Assembly: GCA_029821755.1 (NCBI GenBank)
Contig: JALGSV010000025.1
Coordinates: 1 to 50,702, forward strand
Direction: 5' to 3'
Source: Candidatus Zipacnadum vermilionense
GTDB taxonomy: Bacteria; Armatimonadota; Zipacnadia; Zipacnadales; Zipacnadaceae
Length of the DNA stretch: 50,702 nucleotides
A program made the position numbers and the translations under genes. The stretch's first letter is position 1. Every line of letters starts with the position of its first letter. Below are positions 48,133 through 50,702 of this stretch, piece after piece. Below the pieces are notes generated by a model. It did no database searches, was not told the origin of the DNA, and saw nothing but the letters and a program-made list of their open reading frames with translations.

Positions 48133-49410
48133 ATGATTGACCGTGCTTTGCTGCGTGAAAGCCCGGAAGTGATCCGCGCCAGCCTGGCGAGGCGGCACTT
48201 CGACTATGACCTGGACGCGCTGATCGGCCTGGAGGCGCGGCGGCGGGAGCTCTTGCAGGTAGAGTCGCTGCGGGCGCAGCGCAATGACCTGTCCAAGCAG
48301 ATCGGGCAGATCATGCGCGAGGGCGGCAACGCCGACGAACTCAAGGCGCAGGTCCATGCCCTGGCCGAGCAGATCACCGCGCAGGAGGCGGAGCTGGCCG
48401 AGGTGGACGCGGAGTTCGAGCAGATGATGGTGACGATCCCGAATATCCTCCATGAGGCGGTGCCGGAGGGGGCGGCGGAGGAGGAGAACGTCGAGCTGTA
48501 CTGCTGGGGAGAGCCACCGGCTTTTGACTTCGAGCCGCAGCCGCACTGGGAGATTGGTGAGCGCCTGGGGATTCTCGACCCCGAGCGGGCGGCGAAGATG
48601 GCCCAGGCGCGGTTCGTGATGGACGTGGGGGCGGGGGCGGGGATGGAGCGGGCGCTCATCAACCTGATGCTCGACACCCACACCCGCCAGCACGGGTATA
48701 CGGAAGTCTTCCCGCCCTTCCTCGCCAACGAGCGCTCCCTGTTCGGCACCGGCAACCTGCCCAAGTTCGAGGACGACCTCTTCAAGACGCGCGAGGGCCT
48801 GTACCTGGTCCCCACCGCCGAGGTGCCGCTGACCAACCTCCACCAGGACGAGATCCTCGACTGCTCGAACCTGCCGCTGTACTACACCGCCTACACGCCG
48901 TGCTTCCGCAGCGAGGCGGGGGCGGCGGGGCGCGAGAGCCGGGGACTGATCCGCGTGCACCAGTTCCACAAGGTGGAGCTGATGAAGTACATCAAGCCCG
49001 GCTCGGGCGACGAGGAGCTGGAGAAGCTGGTCAAGAACGCCGAGACCATCCTGGAGACGCTGGGGCTGCCCTACCGCCGGGTGGCGCTGTGCGGCGGCGA
49101 CATGGGCTTCCAGCCGCGGCAGACCTTCGACCTGGAGGTATGGATGCCGGGGATGGGCAAGTACGTGGAGATCAGCAGTTGCAGCCAGTACGGGGACTTC
49201 CAAGCCCGCCGCGCGGGCATCCGCTACCGGCCCACGCCGGAGGCCAAGCCAGAGTACGTGCACACCATGAACGGCAGCGGCCTGGCCTGCGGCAGAACCT
49301 TCGCGGCGATCCTGGAGAACTACCAGACCAAGGAAGGCACGGTAGTAGTCCCAGAGGCCCTGCGGGGGTATATGGGAGGGTTGGTGGAGGTGCTGCCGAG
49401 GGGGGTGTAA
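48133..49410 (+). CDS. serS: Seryl-tRNA synthetase
   Basis: A 425-residue class II synthetase of normal length that charges tRNA-Ser. Residues about 25-110 form the long coiled-coil arm that grips the tRNA (RRRELLQVESLRAQRNDLSKQI). Motif 2 is PCFRSEAGAAGRESRGLIRVHQF, with the Arg that binds ATP. LYLVPTAEVPLTNLH is the serine-site signature (TAEVPLT). Motif 3 is NGSGLACGRTFAAILENYQ. The start ATG 48133 follows GAGGTGATCC. It is isolated from the upstream gene by a strong terminator and followed 19 bases later by the HEPN-like gene. Confidence 0.96.
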   Translation: MIDRALLRESPEVIRASLARRHFDYDLDALIGLEARRRELLQVESLRAQRNDLSKQIGQIMREGGNADELKAQVHALAEQITAQEAELAEVDAEFEQMMVTIPNILHEAVPEGAAEEENVELYCWGEPPAFDFEPQPHWEIGERLGILDPERAAKMAQARFVMDVGAGAGMERALINLMLDTHTRQHGYTEVFPPFLANERSLFGTGNLPKFEDDLFKTREGLYLVPTAEVPLTNLHQDEILDCSNLPLYYTAYTPCFRSEAGAAGRESRGLIRVHQFHKVELMKYIKPGSGDEELEKLVKNAETILETLGLPYRRVALCGGDMGFQPRQTFDLEVWMPGMGKYVEISSCSQYGDFQARRAGIRYRPTPEAKPEYVHTMNGSGLACGRTFAAILENYQTKEGTVVVPEALRGYMGGLVEVLPRGV

Positions 49411-49429
49411 TAGGACACGGAGGTGCTTC

Positions 49430-50434
49430 ATGCCGGATGAGCTTTTCTTCAGGTTCGACATCCCCCTGAGGTGGCCAATACGGTTCGGCGATTTCCGGCC
49501 GGACTCAGAGGACAAGGCTATAGTCATCCCAGAGGCTGCGGACCGGGTCACACTGCTGATCTGGGCTCCGCGCGAGCCAGGCTTCACCCAGCACCAGACT
49601 CTGACCCACGCAGGCGGGCACAAGAGACTGCGCGTGATGGCTTCGGTCGCCGACGCCGGTCCCAGGATCGACGCAGGCCTGGGGACGCCGATCTATCCTG
49701 GGTCGAACGACGGCCCAGAGCACCCAGAGCAGCATGAGGCGGCGGGGCTACTGAGGTCCGTCTTGGATGTGGCGGAGAGAAAGGTCGCCGCGCTCTCGTC
49801 TTTCGTCCGCGAGGAGCTTGGGCAGCGACCTCCGGGCCGAGTCGTCGCGATGAGGGGTAGCCGCCTCAAGGAGGCCCATCCCCAATGGCGACGCGGTAAT
49901 GACAACTGGGCGGAGGTACACTACGCCGAGGAGAAGCTGATTGAGGCGCGCCACTACGGGAGCGGGACGCTGATAGATGAAGCCGCGTGGGGCCGACTAG
50001 CAGAGCACTTGCGTTCGGGAAGGCGCACGGACTCAGCGCTGCACTGGGCGGCGCGTGCAGAGGACTCATGTCAGGAGGGGCAGTACGTCGATGCTATCCT
50101 TGAGGCCGCCATCGCGCTGGAGTTCGAGTGTCGAAGGACTATCAACTGGTTTCTCAAGCGGCGTGTCGGCACGGAAATGGGGGGGAAGGATTTCAGTTTG
50201 CGGCATGCCCTACGTTACTGGCTGCCACTGGCGCACCCCGACATCCCCGAGTGGCAGCTAGAAGGGCCGCAGGCCGTCGTGACGCGGCGCAACGAAATCC
50301 TTCACTCGGCCCGAAGGCGGGCCGATCCTGATGGCGACCGCGCCGCGGTTGAGCACTGCTGCTCCCTGGTGCGCGAGCTTAGGCGACGGCGTCTGGAGCC
50401 CCCAATACACGCTGAGGCCACGGAGGAGCGATGA
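49430..50434 (+). CDS. HEPN-domain protein (ApeA-like C-terminus), function unknown
   Basis: A 334-residue protein. The start ATG 49430 follows GGAGGTGCTTC. The N-terminal half (residues 1-140) is a beta-rich domain (LFFRFDIPLRWPIRFGDFRP) that I cannot name. The C-terminal third is helical: DSCQEGQYVDAILEAAIALEFECRRTINWFL, then the R-x4-H motif in RRNEILHSARR (R287 and H292). This is the HEPN pattern of ApeA-like and abortive-infection proteins. It is the second HEPN protein in the window, unrelated in sequence to the Swt1-like one at 22272. It may be co-transcribed with serS. The RNase role is inferred. Confidence 0.6.
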   Translation: MPDELFFRFDIPLRWPIRFGDFRPDSEDKAIVIPEAADRVTLLIWAPREPGFTQHQTLTHAGGHKRLRVMASVADAGPRIDAGLGTPIYPGSNDGPEHPEQHEAAGLLRSVLDVAERKVAALSSFVREELGQRPPGRVVAMRGSRLKEAHPQWRRGNDNWAEVHYAEEKLIEARHYGSGTLIDEAAWGRLAEHLRSGRRTDSALHWAARAEDSCQEGQYVDAILEAAIALEFECRRTINWFLKRRVGTEMGGKDFSLRHALRYWLPLAHPDIPEWQLEGPQAVVTRRNEILHSARRRADPDGDRAAVEHCCSLVRELRRRRLEPPIHAEATEER

Positions 50435-50589
50435 TTGGGCCCGCGCGCCACCGCCCCAAACTCCCTCCCCTCCGCCGTCGGCGACACGGACGAGGAAGCT
50501 ACTCCGCGGCTGGCCCGTCGCCATGGCGCTGAAGACGTGGCTGGGAATGCCTTAGTCTAGCGGCCGAAGCCGCGTTCAGGGAGTATCTC

Positions 50590-50702
50590 ATGGAAACCAC
50601 TTACGCTGTTCTCGGTACCCAGGCAGGCACTGTCGAGCTCCGCACCCGCCGCCTTGCACCCGAGCGTGACCAGGTGCTGGTGCGGGTCTCGGCCTGCGGC
50701 AT
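50590..50702 (+). CDS. Zinc-type alcohol dehydrogenase-like protein (5' end only)
   Basis: The first 37 codons are visible; the frame runs off the window. The start ATG 50590 follows GGGAGTATCTC. The sequence METTYAVLGTQAGTVELR followed by ERDQVLVRVSACGI matches the N-terminus of medium-chain dehydrogenases, in which the Cys of the C-G-I/V motif is the first catalytic zinc ligand. The substrate cannot be predicted from this part. Confidence 0.75.
   Translation, partial: METTYAVLGTQAGTVELRTRRLAPERDQVLVRVSACG

Noticed and set aside
48112-49623. A 503-codon minus-strand frame opposite serS
   Set aside because: It is antisense to seryl-tRNA synthetase class II motifs and is His/Leu/Arg-rich low complexity.
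1-50702. tRNA, rRNA, tmRNA or CRISPR features
   Set aside because: I looked for T-loop sequences (GGTTCGAATCC-like) with matching acceptor stems and for regularly spaced direct repeats. None gave a plausible structure.

Overview
The window is high-GC bacterial chromosome around the replication and partition locus. It holds dciA-like (DUF721), dnaA and dnaN, then mnmG, rsmG, parA and parB, with seven parS sites. I see no plasmid or phage backbone, no rRNA or tRNA gene and no CRISPR array. A glycyl radical enzyme, a uroporphyrinogen-decarboxylase-like protein, three PilT-type ATPases, a GT39-type membrane protein, two alkaline-phosphatase-superfamily hydrolases and many dispersed GC-rich palindromes suggest an uncultivated lineage of the Armatimonadota or Planctomycetota kind. 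That placement is a guess from gene flavour and not a phylogeny.

Layout. 1-16.5 kb: mostly minus-strand accessory and cell-surface genes: two secreted proteins, the glycyl radical enzyme facing a divergent UROD-like gene, an FHA membrane protein, a GT39-like protein followed by a broken second FHA gene, a methyltransferase, acylphosphatase, a Cys-rich membrane protein, three pilT paralogues, a DUF4190 protein and a sugar epimerase. 16.6-21.2 kb: DUF721, dnaA and dnaN, with DnaA boxes on both sides of dnaA. A DnaA-trio array beside an AT-rich stretch lies between dnaA and dnaN. 21.4-23.1 kb: a three-gene HTH/HTH/HEPN cassette where recF might be expected. 23.2-30 kb: a phosphodiesterase, nicotinate phosphoribosyltransferase, a large secreted protein, a LigD-type phosphoesterase and a repeat-rich gap. 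30.3-36.6 kb: mnmG, a membrane protein, rsmG, parA and parB with parS sites between them. 36.6-50.7 kb: small regulators, two ferredoxins, a response regulator, a Cys-rich protein coupled to a presenilin-like membrane protein, a KAP NTPase broken by one stop codon, a truncated epimerase, an esterase, a second phosphodiesterase, a secretin-like fusion protein, serS, a second HEPN protein and the start of a zinc-type dehydrogenase.

How it works together. DUF721/DciA, DnaA and DnaN serve initiation and the replisome, and ParA/ParB with parS segregate the origin. The plus strand is C-rich through dnaA and dnaN and becomes G-rich by parA, so the strand-composition switch lies near the parS cluster and not at dnaA.

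The most notable features are: (1) dispersed GC palindromes that also occur inside reading frames, including those of MnmG, ParB and the glycyl radical enzyme; (2) an origin whose recognisable parts are spread over about 17 kb; (3) the HTH/HTH/HEPN cassette beside dnaN; (4) a presenilin-like protease candidate; (5) several recently broken genes. All family calls come from reading translations by eye; no database search was run.
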